From the NCBI GenBank assembly GCA_009694725.1, contig SICV01000007.1, positions 1 to 39,834 on the forward strand: 39,834 nucleotides of DNA, given 5' to 3'. Below are positions 23,650-31,948 of the stretch, piece by piece. The notes under the pieces were generated by a model. That model was not told the origin of the DNA. It saw only the letters and a program-made list of their open reading frames with translations, and searched no databases. Position 1 is the stretch's first letter. The number at the start of each line of letters is the position of its first letter. This DNA is from Candidatus Pacearchaeota archaeon. GTDB taxonomy: Archaea > Nanobdellota > Nanobdellia > Pacearchaeales > GW2011-AR1. The translations under genes and the position numbers were made by a program.

Positions 23650-24350
23650 TTTTTATCCTCTTGCAGTATCAATTCGCTCCAGAGACATTTGAGGTGTGTG
23701 ATGCCCAATATCCAGGAGCCTGCCGTTTCTTTACGAATTCCTCCTGCACGGGGGAGTTCTCGCGTCGGAATTTCAACTATCTTGCCCTTATGTTTGAGTG
23801 CACGAATGGTACTTTGTAATTCGAACGTATGATTCTGCGCTGTCAACTTGAGTTTCTTGAGGAATACCACGCGCCCTGCGCGGAGCCCATTAATCGGATC
23901 ACGAACATCTCCGCCCCAGATGAATGTAATCGTTATACCGAATAGGATGGTTACTAATTTTCTAAGGAGGAGTGAGTCGTCGCTATTGTCGCTTCCTGCT
24001 CCCTTTCGGAGATGTCTTCCGGCAATGACGAGATCTGCACCCTTTCTGAGTTCTCTGATCATTGCAGTAAACATCTGGGGATCTTCATTCCCATCTCCTG
24101 AGAAAAAGAGAATGAATGGTTGGGTGGCGTGAGCGAGTCCTTCGAGCATGGCTGCTCCGCGTCCAGGATTTTTTTGTTGTATGACTTTAATTTTCTTTCT
24201 CTTGAAGAATTCATGAGTGCCATCGGTTGAGCCCCCGTCAATGGCATATACTTCAGTGAACGCGGTGAGCGGAATCGTATGCCAGATATTTTCTAATGCT
24301 TCTCGCTCATTGAGGGCGATAATGCAGAGTGTGACACCTGTTTTATTCAT
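23646..24350 (-). CDS. GT2 glycosyltransferase, dolichyl-phosphate sugar synthase-like
   Basis: A 234-residue GT-A enzyme: nucleotide-sugar binding start TLCIIALNEREALENI, the DGGSTDGT motif at residues 38-45, FSGDGNEDPQM near 90 supplying the metal-binding acidic residues, and DPINGLRAGRVVFLKK near 153, which matches the DPM1-type DxxSGxR region. Such enzymes attach a sugar to dolichyl phosphate at the membrane. There is no C-terminal membrane domain. It is translationally coupled to the GT39-like gene; a TATA box at 24378-24385 drives both. Confidence 0.85.
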   Translation of the reverse strand: MNKTGVTLCIIALNEREALENIWHTIPLTAFTEVYAIDGGSTDGTHEFFKRKKIKVIQQKNPGRGAAMLEGLAHATQPFILFFSGDGNEDPQMFTAMIRELRKGADLVIAGRHLRKGAGSDNSDDSLLLRKLVTILFGITITFIWGGDVRDPINGLRAGRVVFLKKLKLTAQNHTFELQSTIRALKHKGKIVEIPTRELPRAGGIRKETAGSWILGITHLKCLWSELILQEDKK

Positions 24351-24377
24351 AAGACAGGATTACATACAAAAAGAGAG

Positions 24378-24385
24378 CTATAAAG
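24378..24385 (-). promoter_or_regulatory. TATA box of the GT2/GT39 operon
   Basis: Minus-strand CTTTATAG, 28 bases before ATG 24350 and directly after the FKBP stop. Confidence 0.6.
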
Positions 24386-24841
24386 TTATTCAATCTTGAC
24401 AACAGTTATCGTAAAGGTCAAGGTCTTCCCTGCGAGTGGGTGGTTCATGTCAAGTGTAATGGAGTCTTTGTCTACGGCGGTGATAGCGACAGGGATAGTA
24501 TGGCCGTCAGGTGTTTTCATGCCTAACTGCATCCCTACTCCAAGTTCTTTCCCTTCTGGATGTGGAGGTAATTGAGACTTTGGAATCGTATGGGTAAGTT
24601 CTCCCTTTGTATCACCATATGCTTCTGCTGGAGGAATTGAGAAGGTCTTTGTTTCATCAACTTTCATACCAATCACTGCTTTTTCAAAGCCTGGAATAAC
24701 GTTGCCTGCTCCCACCACAAACTCAAGTGGGTGCGAATGATCGCCATGCGTACTCGAGTCAAAGACGGTGCCATCGTCTAATCGACCTTCGTAATGTAAC
24801 GATACTTTTGATTTGTCTTGTGCTGTTAACGGTGTTGCCAT
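24386..24841 (-). CDS. FKBP-type peptidyl-prolyl isomerase (SlyD-like)
   Basis: A 151-residue FKBP with an inserted flap domain. Motifs: VSLHYEGRLDDGTVFDSS at residues 11-28, PLEFVVGAGNVIPGFEKAVIGM at 38-59, then PAEAYGDTKGELTHTIPKSQLP marking the insert-in-flap region, and DMNHPLAGKTLTFTITVV at the end, the SlyD/FKBP active-site strand. It catalyses proline cis-trans isomerisation and has chaperone activity in homologues. There is no signal peptide, so it acts in the cytoplasm. The promoter carries a perfect inverted repeat overlapping the TATA box. Confidence 0.95.
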   Translation of the reverse strand: MATPLTAQDKSKVSLHYEGRLDDGTVFDSSTHGDHSHPLEFVVGAGNVIPGFEKAVIGMKVDETKTFSIPPAEAYGDTKGELTHTIPKSQLPPHPEGKELGVGMQLGMKTPDGHTIPVAITAVDKDSITLDMNHPLAGKTLTFTITVVKIE

Positions 24842-24865
24842 ATGCGAAATGATGTGGAAAAACGG

Positions 24866-24873
24866 TATATAAA
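24866..24873 (-). promoter_or_regulatory. TATA box of the FKBP gene
   Basis: Minus-strand TTTATATA, 24 bases before ATG 24841; its upstream edge is part of the inverted repeat at 24871-24894. Confidence 0.7.
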
Positions 24874-24894
24874 GATTTGCTCAAACAAATCTTT
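24871..24894. promoter_or_regulatory. Inverted repeat overlapping the FKBP TATA box (possible operator)
   Basis: AAAGATTTG and CAAATCTTT form a perfect 9-bp dyad around a 6-base centre. Because it overlaps the first bases of the TATA element and the TFB site, a protein bound here would block initiation. Operator function is inferred from position and symmetry only. Confidence 0.45.
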
Positions 24895-24900
24895 AGCCCA

Positions 24901-24916
24901 TTCAGCGCACGCTGAA
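24901..24916. terminator. Dyad TTCAGCG/CGCTGAA between the dockerin-like and FKBP genes
   Basis: A 7-bp perfect dyad 33 bases after the stop of the 446-aa gene, with TTTTAAACC before it on the minus strand. It may be a terminator for that gene, or a second regulatory site for FKBP. Confidence 0.35.
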
Positions 24917-24948
24917 GGTTTAAAACTACTGTTTAGAGTGATGAAGGG

Positions 24949-26289
24949 TTAATTAAACATATTTGCGAAAAAGGCGAGGATTTTTTGAATAAATCCTTGA
25001 TCTGCACACTTGTTATCTAAACAGAGATTTGAAGAGCATTCAAAGCTATTGTTACAACTCACTTCGGCTTCTTTTTGTGTAGTAAAGTTTCCTTCAGGAA
25101 CACAATAGGTTGTTGCAGTGCGATAACCAATTGGATAACAAATATCTGCTGAGAGACAACCTGAAAAACAGGATTGGGCGAAGGAAGGAATTGGTTTTTG
25201 TGTTTGTGTGTTGGTTATGGGGGTAGTAGGGGCTGTGCCCGTTGTTTCTTGAGCGTTTTCTCCTTGAGTGATGGTGAAATCAGATGCACAGAACATATTG
25301 ATACTCTCAGTTACCATCACTACATCGGGTGCAGGATCCACACACAGTAGTTCGCCACATCCAAAACAGCCGTAGCTCCCGTCAGTTAATCGTCCTAGAC
25401 TAATACCGTCAGTGAGAAACGGATAGCCATCATCAATAATGACTCTACCGCCTTTCGGTTGAATTTCTGTCCCTATGGACGTATTATCTTCGAAATAGAA
25501 TATGAGTTTACCCCCTTCAAATGGTGCACCTACTTGTGCATAGAGTGTAAAGGTCAGTGTCCCTGGCGTTGTTTGCCCTGTTGTCTGTATATCATTTCGG
25601 GGGTAAAAGATGACATTGTTATATCCCTTTGTCATTGATCGACTTTCGTGATAATTATAATCACTGTAGACTACCAGAGGATAAAGAAGCTTACCTAAAT
25701 CATGTATATCATCACTTGTGGACCAGGCTTCCCCCGGAACGTTATGTACTAATGTAGCCGCGATTATTTTTTGGTTTGGAATAGGAGAGAGAGTCACATT
25801 AAAACTAAAATCGGGTGAGTAGCCCTCACCGTGCTCTGCACTTGAACCAAACTGGTACCATTTACCTGCTTGGTCATCACCTGTGTTGAGATAACGCCCT
25901 TGAAAATCATACCCTATTGATGAAGTGTAGCCACCGAGGTATTCTTTTGAACAAAGTGAAAATTGATAGCCTAAGTCGCTCACTGTTTCCTGCGTAATAA
26001 CCCTTTCATTGCCTTCTTTTCCTGTAACATAACTCGTAAGGTAGTTCTTGTACGCCTGATTGGGGATGATATTCCAGAAATTAATGTACTCTTGTGTAAT
26101 TATTTGTTTATCTTTCCAGAGTGTGACAAGTCCAGTCATATCTGCTGGACTTACTCGTCCATCGCCATTGAAATCATATCGATTGTCATCGAGACAGGGT
26201 TCGTAAGGTGACGATTCGGCATACACTCCGCCCAGCATACTGAGCGTTATGACTAGGGCTGATAAGAGATAGGTGAGCTGTTTCTTCAT
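24949..26289 (-). CDS. Secreted protein with dockerin-like calcium motif and Cys-rich end
   Basis: A 446-residue exported protein. A signal peptide (residues 1-24, ending GGVYA) is followed by a dockerin/EF-hand-like loop, YDFNGDGRVSPADMTGLVTLW, at about 38-58 with the DxNxDGxxxxxD spacing. The middle is beta-rich, and a Thr/Gln-rich linker (TTGTAPTTPITNTQTQKP) precedes a C-terminal region with about ten cysteines, ending CSSNLCLDNKCADQG and a short hydrophobic tail (IQKILAFFANMFN). This ending is often seen in exported proteins of DPANN archaea. A single dockerin motif is enough to suggest calcium binding, not a cellulosome. A TATA box at 26311-26318 is 22 bases before the ATG. Confidence 0.78.
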   Translation of the reverse strand: MKKQLTYLLSALVITLSMLGGVYAESSPYEPCLDDNRYDFNGDGRVSPADMTGLVTLWKDKQIITQEYINFWNIIPNQAYKNYLTSYVTGKEGNERVITQETVSDLGYQFSLCSKEYLGGYTSSIGYDFQGRYLNTGDDQAGKWYQFGSSAEHGEGYSPDFSFNVTLSPIPNQKIIAATLVHNVPGEAWSTSDDIHDLGKLLYPLVVYSDYNYHESRSMTKGYNNVIFYPRNDIQTTGQTTPGTLTFTLYAQVGAPFEGGKLIFYFEDNTSIGTEIQPKGGRVIIDDGYPFLTDGISLGRLTDGSYGCFGCGELLCVDPAPDVVMVTESINMFCASDFTITQGENAQETTGTAPTTPITNTQTQKPIPSFAQSCFSGCLSADICYPIGYRTATTYCVPEGNFTTQKEAEVSCNNSFECSSNLCLDNKCADQGFIQKILAFFANMFN

Positions 26290-26310
26290 ACGTTTATTAT
26301 AAAAAAGAGC

Positions 26311-26318
26311 TATATAAA
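26311..26318 (-). promoter_or_regulatory. TATA box of the dockerin-like protein
   Basis: Minus-strand TTTATATA, 22 bases before ATG 26289. Confidence 0.7.
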
Positions 26319-26376
26319 TGGTTTCTTGACTCCCATCTTAGTTGGAATATGAAAGAAGCAAAGAGAAAGAAAAGAA

Positions 26377-26400
26377 CCGGATGCTCCTACAAGCACCCGG
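26377..26400 (-). terminator. Hairpin terminator after the EMC3/YidC-like gene
   Basis: On the minus strand CCGG-GTGCT pairs with AGCAT-CCGG (one mismatch) and is followed by a pyrimidine tract (TTCTTTTCTTTCTCTTTG). It lies 46 bases after the EMC3-like stop. Confidence 0.5.
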
Positions 26401-26446
26401 CCATTTTGTAGTAATATCATGGAAAAGGAGCTTATAAGGGTTACGT

Positions 26447-26971
26447 TTAGTACACTTTCCCGATTTTACGAAAGATGCTGGAGAAGATAATCGCCAATAA
26501 GAGGTAGGCCCAGATCCAGCCCATGCCTAAGATTTTTGCAGGATTCGTGGTGAAATAATCGCCAAACCATCGGAAGAAGAGGATGAAGGGGAGGGACGTA
26601 TAGAGCACGGGACGCATGGTGAGGGGCATGGATTCCATGGCCAGTTCCATCGATTTCTTGGAGAGTTCCATTTGTTTTGCTGGATCCGCTTTGTGTTCTT
26701 TCACTTGTTGTTGAATGAGTTTTTGTTCTTCGCGTAAGGCCTTCAGTGCGTTCTGATCGGTACCATATTTTTGGACAATCGTGGTAATGAGTGTCAAGAG
26801 GGCAACGAACAAGATGAATCCGAACGTGAGGTGCCAGTCTAAGAGTGCTCCAGCCGTTGGATCAAGAAGGGCGTGGACAGTTGTTTTTATACTTGGAATC
26901 GCATCCCAGAGCCCTGCGGCTACGAGACCAACCACCATAATACCAAACATAAGAAGCAGCGGGTTTTTCAT
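26447..26971 (-). CDS. EMC3/YidC-like membrane protein insertase (DUF106)
   Basis: A 174-residue protein with an N-terminal helix (LLMFGIMVVGLVAAGLW), a second at about 44-62, a cytoplasmic coiled coil (ALKALREEQKLIQQQVKEH, followed by MELSKKSMELAMES) and two C-terminal helices. This is the DUF106 pattern of archaeal YidC/Oxa1/EMC3-type insertases, which help membrane proteins enter the bilayer next to SecY. The coiled coil is where the ribosome or nascent chain is contacted in relatives. It is adjacent to SecY, as in many archaea, but has its own promoter. Confidence 0.9.
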   Translation of the reverse strand: MKNPLLLMFGIMVVGLVAAGLWDAIPSIKTTVHALLDPTAGALLDWHLTFGFILFVALLTLITTIVQKYGTDQNALKALREEQKLIQQQVKEHKADPAKQMELSKKSMELAMESMPLTMRPVLYTSLPFILFFRWFGDYFTTNPAKILGMGWIWAYLLLAIIFSSIFRKIGKVY

Positions 26972-26992
26972 AGGAACAGGGGGAGAAATTGT

Positions 26993-27000
26993 TATTTAAA
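26993..27000 (-). promoter_or_regulatory. TATA box of the EMC3/YidC-like gene
   Basis: Minus-strand TTTAAATA, 22 bases before ATG 26971. Confidence 0.7.
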
Positions 27001-27112
27001 TGATTGGAATGAGTTAATACTTATCCGTATATTGTTGTCTGATATCTGATGTACGCTTGGAGTATCTTGTTCAGAAGATAAAGGGGGTGGAAAGTTACAA
27101 AATGATGGTTTC

Positions 27113-28510
27113 TTAATTACCCATCATCTTTTTCATCGCAGGATGCATATCTGTCGCGTGTTGTTGAGCAATGTTTTGGTAGAATTGGTAACTGATGGTA
27201 ATGGCGAGGAGGATGGATGTCCCTGAGGTGAGGGCACCCAGACTATCGGTGATTGCTGCAAGGAGACCGATGGCAATACCACCCATGACGGTGAGGGGCA
27301 TGATATATCGCTTGAGGATAGATTCCAAGATACGTTCATCTTTTCTGAACCCTGGAATTTGGAGACCCGAGGCAATTATTTTCTTTGCTTGACTTGCTTC
27401 ATCCATTCCAGCAGTTTTTACCCAGAAGACGGAGAAGATTGCAGAACAGAGTACGAAGAAGAGAATGTGCGTGCCCATCTGAATAAACATAGCGGTCGAT
27501 TGGGTATTATTGATGAGCGCTTCTACTACATTCGAATATCCGAGCCAATAGGCAAGACCAGACGTTGCTTGGCCATTACTGAAGCTCCCGAGCCAGGTAG
27601 CATATTCTAATTTTTTCTCTAATAATCCCCCAAAGAGTTGAATATTGGCTAAGAGCGCGGCAGTAAGAATTACGGGCATGTTTGATGCATAGAAGAAGGA
27701 AAGTGGCCATTTGACATTATATCCGCGCAGACGATCATAGCTTAACGGAATTTCAATTTTAAGTGATTGGACCCAGATAACGGCAAGGAAAATGAGTATG
27801 GTAACTGCAATAGTAGCGAACGCGATTAACGCTTCTCGAGGAGCCCCCGTGATGAGGGCTTGGACGAACACCAATAATTTTCCTGCACAGGGAGTATCAT
27901 TGAAACTCAGGAGACAGTTTTCACCTGTTGGGCCAATGAACTGGAAGAGTCCGGTGAATAAGACACGTGCCACTCCTGCAAGGATGAACAGCGAAACTCC
28001 TGAACCAAAGCCCCATTTACTGGAGACTTCATCCATGAACATAATTGCCAGTCCCCCAATCATTAATTGGAAGATGACGATACCGGCGAGGGCAGGTGTT
28101 GCGGGTTGAAATCCACCCATGAGTACATAGACTAACGCTTCAAAGACGATGAAGACTAAGACGCCTAACTTTTGGAGCCCTTGAAAATACTTTCTGCCCT
28201 CTGGTGTGTTTGTGTTGATATTAAGAATACCTGCACCAACGAGTAATTGTAAGATAATGGATGCCATCACAATCGGACCGATACCTAAACTGATGATACT
28301 TCCAAAGTCTGTGCCTAAAATAACTTGAAGATATTCAAATTGTGCAAGCGAATTACCTTTCAAACCGTATAATGGAACGTTCACTAAGATGAAAAAGGCG
28401 GCAAGAATGATAATGGTCCACTTCAGTTTGGTGTTAAAGTCTACTTTTTTCTCGGTCGGTTTGGTAACTTCCGGTAGGTTATAGAGTAACGGTTTGATGT
28501 TAAATGCCAT
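27113..28510 (-). CDS. secY: Protein translocase subunit SecY
   Basis: A 465-residue channel protein with the ten-helix SecY plan. Recognisable stretches are PLYGLKGNSLAQFEYLQVILG (the plug and following region), GSIISLGIGPIVMASIILQLLVGAG at about 89-113, and the long cytoplasmic loops rich in Arg/Lys (LKIEIPLSYDRLRGYNVKWP at 250-269) that bind ribosomes. It is a normal archaeal length. It lies 41 bases after L15 with its own TATA box (28534-28541), so it can be made apart from the ribosomal operon. Confidence 0.97.
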   Translation of the reverse strand: MAFNIKPLLYNLPEVTKPTEKKVDFNTKLKWTIIILAAFFILVNVPLYGLKGNSLAQFEYLQVILGTDFGSIISLGIGPIVMASIILQLLVGAGILNINTNTPEGRKYFQGLQKLGVLVFIVFEALVYVLMGGFQPATPALAGIVIFQLMIGGLAIMFMDEVSSKWGFGSGVSLFILAGVARVLFTGLFQFIGPTGENCLLSFNDTPCAGKLLVFVQALITGAPREALIAFATIAVTILIFLAVIWVQSLKIEIPLSYDRLRGYNVKWPLSFFYASNMPVILTAALLANIQLFGGLLEKKLEYATWLGSFSNGQATSGLAYWLGYSNVVEALINNTQSTAMFIQMGTHILFFVLCSAIFSVFWVKTAGMDEASQAKKIIASGLQIPGFRKDERILESILKRYIMPLTVMGGIAIGLLAAITDSLGALTSGTSILLAITISYQFYQNIAQQHATDMHPAMKKMMGN

Positions 28511-28533
28511 TAGAAAAGAATGTGTAGAGGGCT

Positions 28534-28541
28534 ATTTAAAG
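28534..28541 (-). promoter_or_regulatory. TATA box of secY
   Basis: Minus-strand TTTAAATA, 24 bases before ATG 28510, in the gap after L15. Confidence 0.65.
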
Positions 28542-28550
28542 ATTAGTGAC

Positions 28551-29006
28551 TTATTTCTTTACGACAGCGACGGTTTTTCCTTTCAAACTTTTCTTCTCTT
28601 TGAGAATTAACGTACTTCCTGCTTTCTCCACCTTTGCCTGTACGGATGTAGATGCTTTGTCTGCATAGATCGTCGTTTTAATGGTAAGCTCTCCGTCACC
28701 TAGGATTTTGTAGCCGTTAAGCTTGACTTCTTTTTGTCCTGCGTAGAGGCGAGAGAGATCGTTCAAATTGATAACCTCTAACTTGGGAGCAGTAGCGCCA
28801 CGTCTCAAGGTTTTATCTTTCCCGAAATAATTATTTCCGCCCAGTAAATTGATGAAGAATGTTTTCTTCTGGTCTCCGCGTTTTCCTGTTCCGGCTAATC
28901 CTTTTCCGCCCCGGTTTCCTGATCCTCGTGTTCGCTCTTTTGCTCCTCGCCCATGTGTTTGCGATCCTCGCATTCTTCCTGATTTCTTACGACGTTTGAA
29001 TCCCAT
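28551..29006 (-). CDS. rpl15: Large-subunit ribosomal protein uL15
   Basis: The Gly/Arg-rich N-terminus (KSGRMRGSQTHGRGAKERTRGSGNRGGKG) is the typical uL15 extension that threads into 23S rRNA, followed by LEVINLNDLSRL and NGYKILGDGELT in the globular part. At 151 residues it is standard. The start overlaps the L30 stop by one base (TAATG). It is the last ribosomal protein of the long operon before SecY. Confidence 0.96.
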   Translation of the reverse strand: MGFKRRKKSGRMRGSQTHGRGAKERTRGSGNRGGKGLAGTGKRGDQKKTFFINLLGGNNYFGKDKTLRRGATAPKLEVINLNDLSRLYAGQKEVKLNGYKILGDGELTIKTTIYADKASTSVQAKVEKAGSTLILKEKKSLKGKTVAVVKK

Positions 29007-29422
29007 TATAACATCCTCCGGACTAAGACATTGATGTCTGCTTTATTATCGCCTAAGACACCACCGGTTAAAGGATAATGCAACTTGGATTTAATACCGC
29101 CACGCGGAGGATGGAGTCTGAAGAAGGGTTTGAGGCCGAGATCAGGTAATGATTTCTTTTCAACTTCAGCAGCAACTTTTGCAGCATCAATCTTTTTGCC
29201 TTTCATAACCTGGCCGCGTTTTGCAATTAATTCAATGAGTGTTGCGTTGTCGATTGTACCAAATGCAACGAAGTTACGTACATGGCTCAATAATTTATAA
29301 TTGTCCTCTGTTTCTTTCATCAGTACTGCAGCATATTTTCGACGTAAGCGAATGCGGCTTAAGGTGTCGTTTACGGTTGTAGGTACTTCTACCATGCCCG
29401 AAATGCGAATGACGAGTATCAT
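29006..29422 (-). CDS. rpl30: Large-subunit ribosomal protein uL30
   Basis: Archaeal-type uL30, 138 residues: VIRISGMVEVPTTVNDTLSRIRL at the N-terminus is the family core, and the C-terminal part (LGLKPFFRLHPPRGGIKSKLH) is the archaeal/eukaryotic extension. It contacts 23S rRNA near the 5S-binding region. The start overlaps the S5 stop (ATGA), and the stop overlaps L15. Confidence 0.95.
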   Translation of the reverse strand: MILVIRISGMVEVPTTVNDTLSRIRLRRKYAAVLMKETEDNYKLLSHVRNFVAFGTIDNATLIELIAKRGQVMKGKKIDAAKVAAEVEKKSLPDLGLKPFFRLHPPRGGIKSKLHYPLTGGVLGDNKADINVLVRRML

Positions 29423-30198
29423 AATCTCATCCTATTTGTTTGTAGTAATGCATCAATGACTGCTTTGCCTAAGTTAAAGGTGGTACGTGTTTGGCCTTCA
29501 ATATAGGAATAGACATCTTCAATCCCTGCAAGGCGAAGAATCTTCTTCCCTTCATTACCAATCACTAATCCCGTTCCTCGAGGAGCAGGAATAAGTGTTA
29601 CTCGAACTGAACCGCATTTACCTTTTACTTTGTACGGAACGGTATGAGGTTGGGTGTTTACTTCCTTTGATTCCCACCCGCGTGTGATACGTACGATGTT
29701 CAATTTTGCTGCACGTTGTGCTTTTGCACGAGCAGGTAATGTTTCCTTTGCTTTGCCTAATCCAACACCCACATGTCCTGCGCGATCTCCAACCACAGCC
29801 ATTGCTGAGAACGTCACTACGTTTCCTTCCATCGTTTTCTTTTGCGTTTGTCTCCAGGCTCTTCGTTTACCGCCACCAAATTTACCCTTTGCTTGACCAA
29901 TCAATAATAAATCATGTTCGGTTTTGAGTAATAAATCAACAATTGGGGATTCAAGCACTTTCAAGTTTTGATCAATAATGTCGTCATAATTCGTTACTTT
30001 CTTTTCGCGTACTGCACGACCAAGGGCTGTTTTAGGTATCCAGGCAGCAAGAGCAGCCGCTTGTGATTCGCGATCTTGTTCTTCACGCGATTTTCGACGA
30101 TAGACGGTTGGTTCTACAACTACATCTAACTTCTGTACTTCTTCAGGTGTTGCTTCTATGAGCGCCTTTGGTTGATTACTATTTTCTTTTTCTGCCAT
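29419..30198 (-). CDS. rps5: Small-subunit ribosomal protein uS5
   Basis: The S5 double-stranded RNA-binding domain appears at GKRRAWRQTQKKTMEGNVVTFSAMAVVGDRAGHVGVGLGKAKE, followed by PYKVKGKCGSVRVTLIPAPRGTG. uS5 helps keep reading accurate at the mRNA entry tunnel. I use ATG 30198, one base after the L18 stop; the open frame reaches 30234 but would run into L18. The N-terminal ~50 residues before the conserved part are acidic and variable. About 259 residues. Confidence 0.96.
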   Translation of the reverse strand: MAEKENSNQPKALIEATPEEVQKLDVVVEPTVYRRKSREEQDRESQAAALAAWIPKTALGRAVREKKVTNYDDIIDQNLKVLESPIVDLLLKTEHDLLLIGQAKGKFGGGKRRAWRQTQKKTMEGNVVTFSAMAVVGDRAGHVGVGLGKAKETLPARAKAQRAAKLNIVRITRGWESKEVNTQPHTVPYKVKGKCGSVRVTLIPAPRGTGLVIGNEGKKILRLAGIEDVYSYIEGQTRTTFNLGKAVIDALLQTNRMRL

Positions 30199-30199
30199 G

Positions 30200-30664
30200 T
30201 TATAGTTTCTCCTTGAGCTTGAGTGTTGCCGCAAGCGGATGAGTTTTCACTTCTTCTGTTGGAAGAACATCAGGACTATGTGCAATTTTCAGTCCGCCTT
30301 CGACTGCGCCAAGAACTACCGCATACAGACGCGACTTATGAATGTTTCGTTGCATACCAAAATCAACAATGACGTCGGCATGGGTACTTGCTACTCGCTT
30401 TGCAAGCATAAATCCTGTTAGATAACCTGCCGGTAAGGATTTGAGGCTTCCCGCTTTATCTTGTGGCCAGCCTTTGGCAAGAAGATCTTTCGAGATAACT
30501 GAAGCAACTACCGTGTCCTGTGCATTGACACTCGTTACCAATTGAGCAATCAAAAACTTATTTGTTTTACGAATTACTAATCGCGGTTTTCCTGACTTTA
30601 AGAAATTGAAACGCGCTTTGTAATCTGTGCGTGCTTGTAATCTACGTTGACGAACGGATCTCAT
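30200..30664 (-). CDS. rpl18: Large-subunit ribosomal protein uL18
   Basis: 154 residues with the 5S rRNA-binding uL18 core: RLQARTDYKARFNFLKSGKPRLVIRKTNKFLIAQLV, then GLKSLPAGYLTGFMLAKRV-like sequence at 75-92 and a C-terminal IAHSPDVLPTEE. It bridges 5S rRNA and 23S rRNA. Its presence implies a 5S gene elsewhere in the genome. The start overlaps the L19e stop (ATGA). Confidence 0.96.
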   Translation of the reverse strand: MRSVRQRRLQARTDYKARFNFLKSGKPRLVIRKTNKFLIAQLVTSVNAQDTVVASVISKDLLAKGWPQDKAGSLKSLPAGYLTGFMLAKRVASTHADVIVDFGMQRNIHKSRLYAVVLGAVEGGLKIAHSPDVLPTEEVKTHPLAATLKLKEKL

Positions 30665-31065
30665 TTTTTCATCACCATTCGTTCTTTCAAGTGGGCTTTA
30701 CTCTTATATCGATGTGCGCGAATTTCGTTACGGAAGAAATGGTATTGTTCCTTCGTAATTGTTTCATGAGAAAGTAATTCTGCAAGATAGGCGCGAAGTT
30801 TACGAGTAATGATAATGTATTGTCTCTTCCCATTCTTAACTTTCTTCTTGATACTTCCTGCGCGTCGACGACTTTTACTACGTACAATCTTCTTTCGTCC
30901 ACGAATATCATGAATAGTAATTGCCCCATCTGCGTGGAGATCGCGCATGTCTTGTTTAGTCAAGGCTTCAGAGATATCCGTAAGGCGAGCAGTGTTAAAA
31001 ACAATGCGGGCTTTACCAACTCCAAAGGTTGCAACTGCAAGTGCTTTTTTAGTGTCTAATTTCAT
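30661..31065 (-). CDS. rpl19e: Large-subunit ribosomal protein eL19
   Basis: 134 residues of eL19: KALAVATFGVGKARIVFNTARLTDISEALTKQDMRDL at the start, then IHDIRGRKKIVRSKSRRRAGSIKKK, the Arg/Lys-rich rRNA-binding stretch. It has the length of archaeal eL19, shorter than eukaryotic forms. It sits between L32e and L18, with 4-base overlaps on both sides. Confidence 0.96.
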   Translation of the reverse strand: MKLDTKKALAVATFGVGKARIVFNTARLTDISEALTKQDMRDLHADGAITIHDIRGRKKIVRSKSRRRAGSIKKKVKNGKRQYIIITRKLRAYLAELLSHETITKEQYHFFRNEIRAHRYKSKAHLKERMVMKK

Positions 31066-31409
31066 TGTGCGCCTCGTGCTGATGTCCAGAGGGATAACTT
31101 ACGTTCTTCTACAATTTTCATAAAGTCTGCTCGTTTCTTTGCACCAAGTGTGCGCGCGAAGACAACCATATTTTTTGACGTTGCTTGTGCAAGATCTTGT
31201 ATATTTTTGACCACAAGCGGTATTTTACCATCCACTAATCCAGCTGTTGCACGAGGGGAGCTATATCCGATTTCAACACGAAGTGGATACCCGAATCTCT
31301 TACGACGGATTTTATTATGTCTCCCACGTGGACGTCTCCATTTTTGTAACTTTGGACGATGACTCCCTAATCGCTTATGTCTATTTGTATCTGATCTCAA
31401 GAATCTCAT
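31062..31409 (-). CDS. rpl32e: Large-subunit ribosomal protein eL32
   Basis: 115 residues. The diagnostic segment KRLGSHRPKLQKWRRPRGRHNKIRRKRFGYPLRVEIGY, with WRRPRGxxN-(K/R)xRRR, is intact near residues 12-48. eL32 binds domain II and VI of 23S rRNA. The gene is coupled to L6 upstream and L19e downstream by ATGA overlaps, the typical archaeal order. Confidence 0.96.
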   Translation of the reverse strand: MRFLRSDTNRHKRLGSHRPKLQKWRRPRGRHNKIRRKRFGYPLRVEIGYSSPRATAGLVDGKIPLVVKNIQDLAQATSKNMVVFARTLGAKKRADFMKIVEERKLSLWTSARGAQ

Positions 31410-31948
31410 GCTACTCTCCCTGGACGTTCAGTTAAAAAGATACCGTCTTGAAAGACACGGCGATCGCGATTACGTACATTGGTTGCACGTTCAATTAAAG
31501 AAACCGTTCTTCCTGCTGCTTCAATATCGTGTGAACTTACCGTTACTTTTGGGCCCTTTACTTCAACATCAACATTTTCTTCAATGCGAGCAAATCGAGG
31601 AGTTTTTTCTCCAAGAAAATTATTAATAACTAATTTTTTGCCATCTACCTTTAGAGTCATCGGAAAGTGGACGTTACATGCTTCTAATTGATAGATAAAT
31701 TTATTTTCTAATCCTCTGACAAGATTTTTTACATGTGCTAGTAATGAACGAACTTCTTTTAATTGTATTTTTCTTCCCTTTGGTGCAGCAATAGTAAGTT
31801 CATTTCCTTTCAAAGCAGACGTGATTAATGGACGAGTTAGGAGACGAGTAAGGGAGTTACCAGCCTTAGTGACGGTAAGAGTGCCATTGTTCAATTGCGC
31901 TGAGAATCCGTCAGGGAATGCATAGGATTCAGTAATTGCTTGTTTCAT
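31406..31948 (-). CDS. rpl6: Large-subunit ribosomal protein uL6
   Basis: About 180 residues made of two repeated uL6 domains; GRKIQLKEVRSLLAHVKNLVRGLENKF in the first and GPKVTVSSHDIEAAGRTVSLIERATNVRNRDRRVF in the second, with the final YxDGIF-like end VFQDGIFLTERPG. I use ATG 31948, which overlaps the S8 stop (TAATG); the open frame begins 8 codons earlier within S8. uL6 is near the factor-binding site. Confidence 0.95.
   Translation of the reverse strand: MKQAITESYAFPDGFSAQLNNGTLTVTKAGNSLTRLLTRPLITSALKGNELTIAAPKGRKIQLKEVRSLLAHVKNLVRGLENKFIYQLEACNVHFPMTLKVDGKKLVINNFLGEKTPRFARIEENVDVEVKGPKVTVSSHDIEAAGRTVSLIERATNVRNRDRRVFQDGIFLTERPGRVA

Noticed and set aside
26349-26411. Plus-strand 20-codon basic frame (MKEAKRKKRTGCSYK start)
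   Set aside because: No TATA box at a suitable distance and it overlaps the hairpin terminator of the EMC3-like gene.
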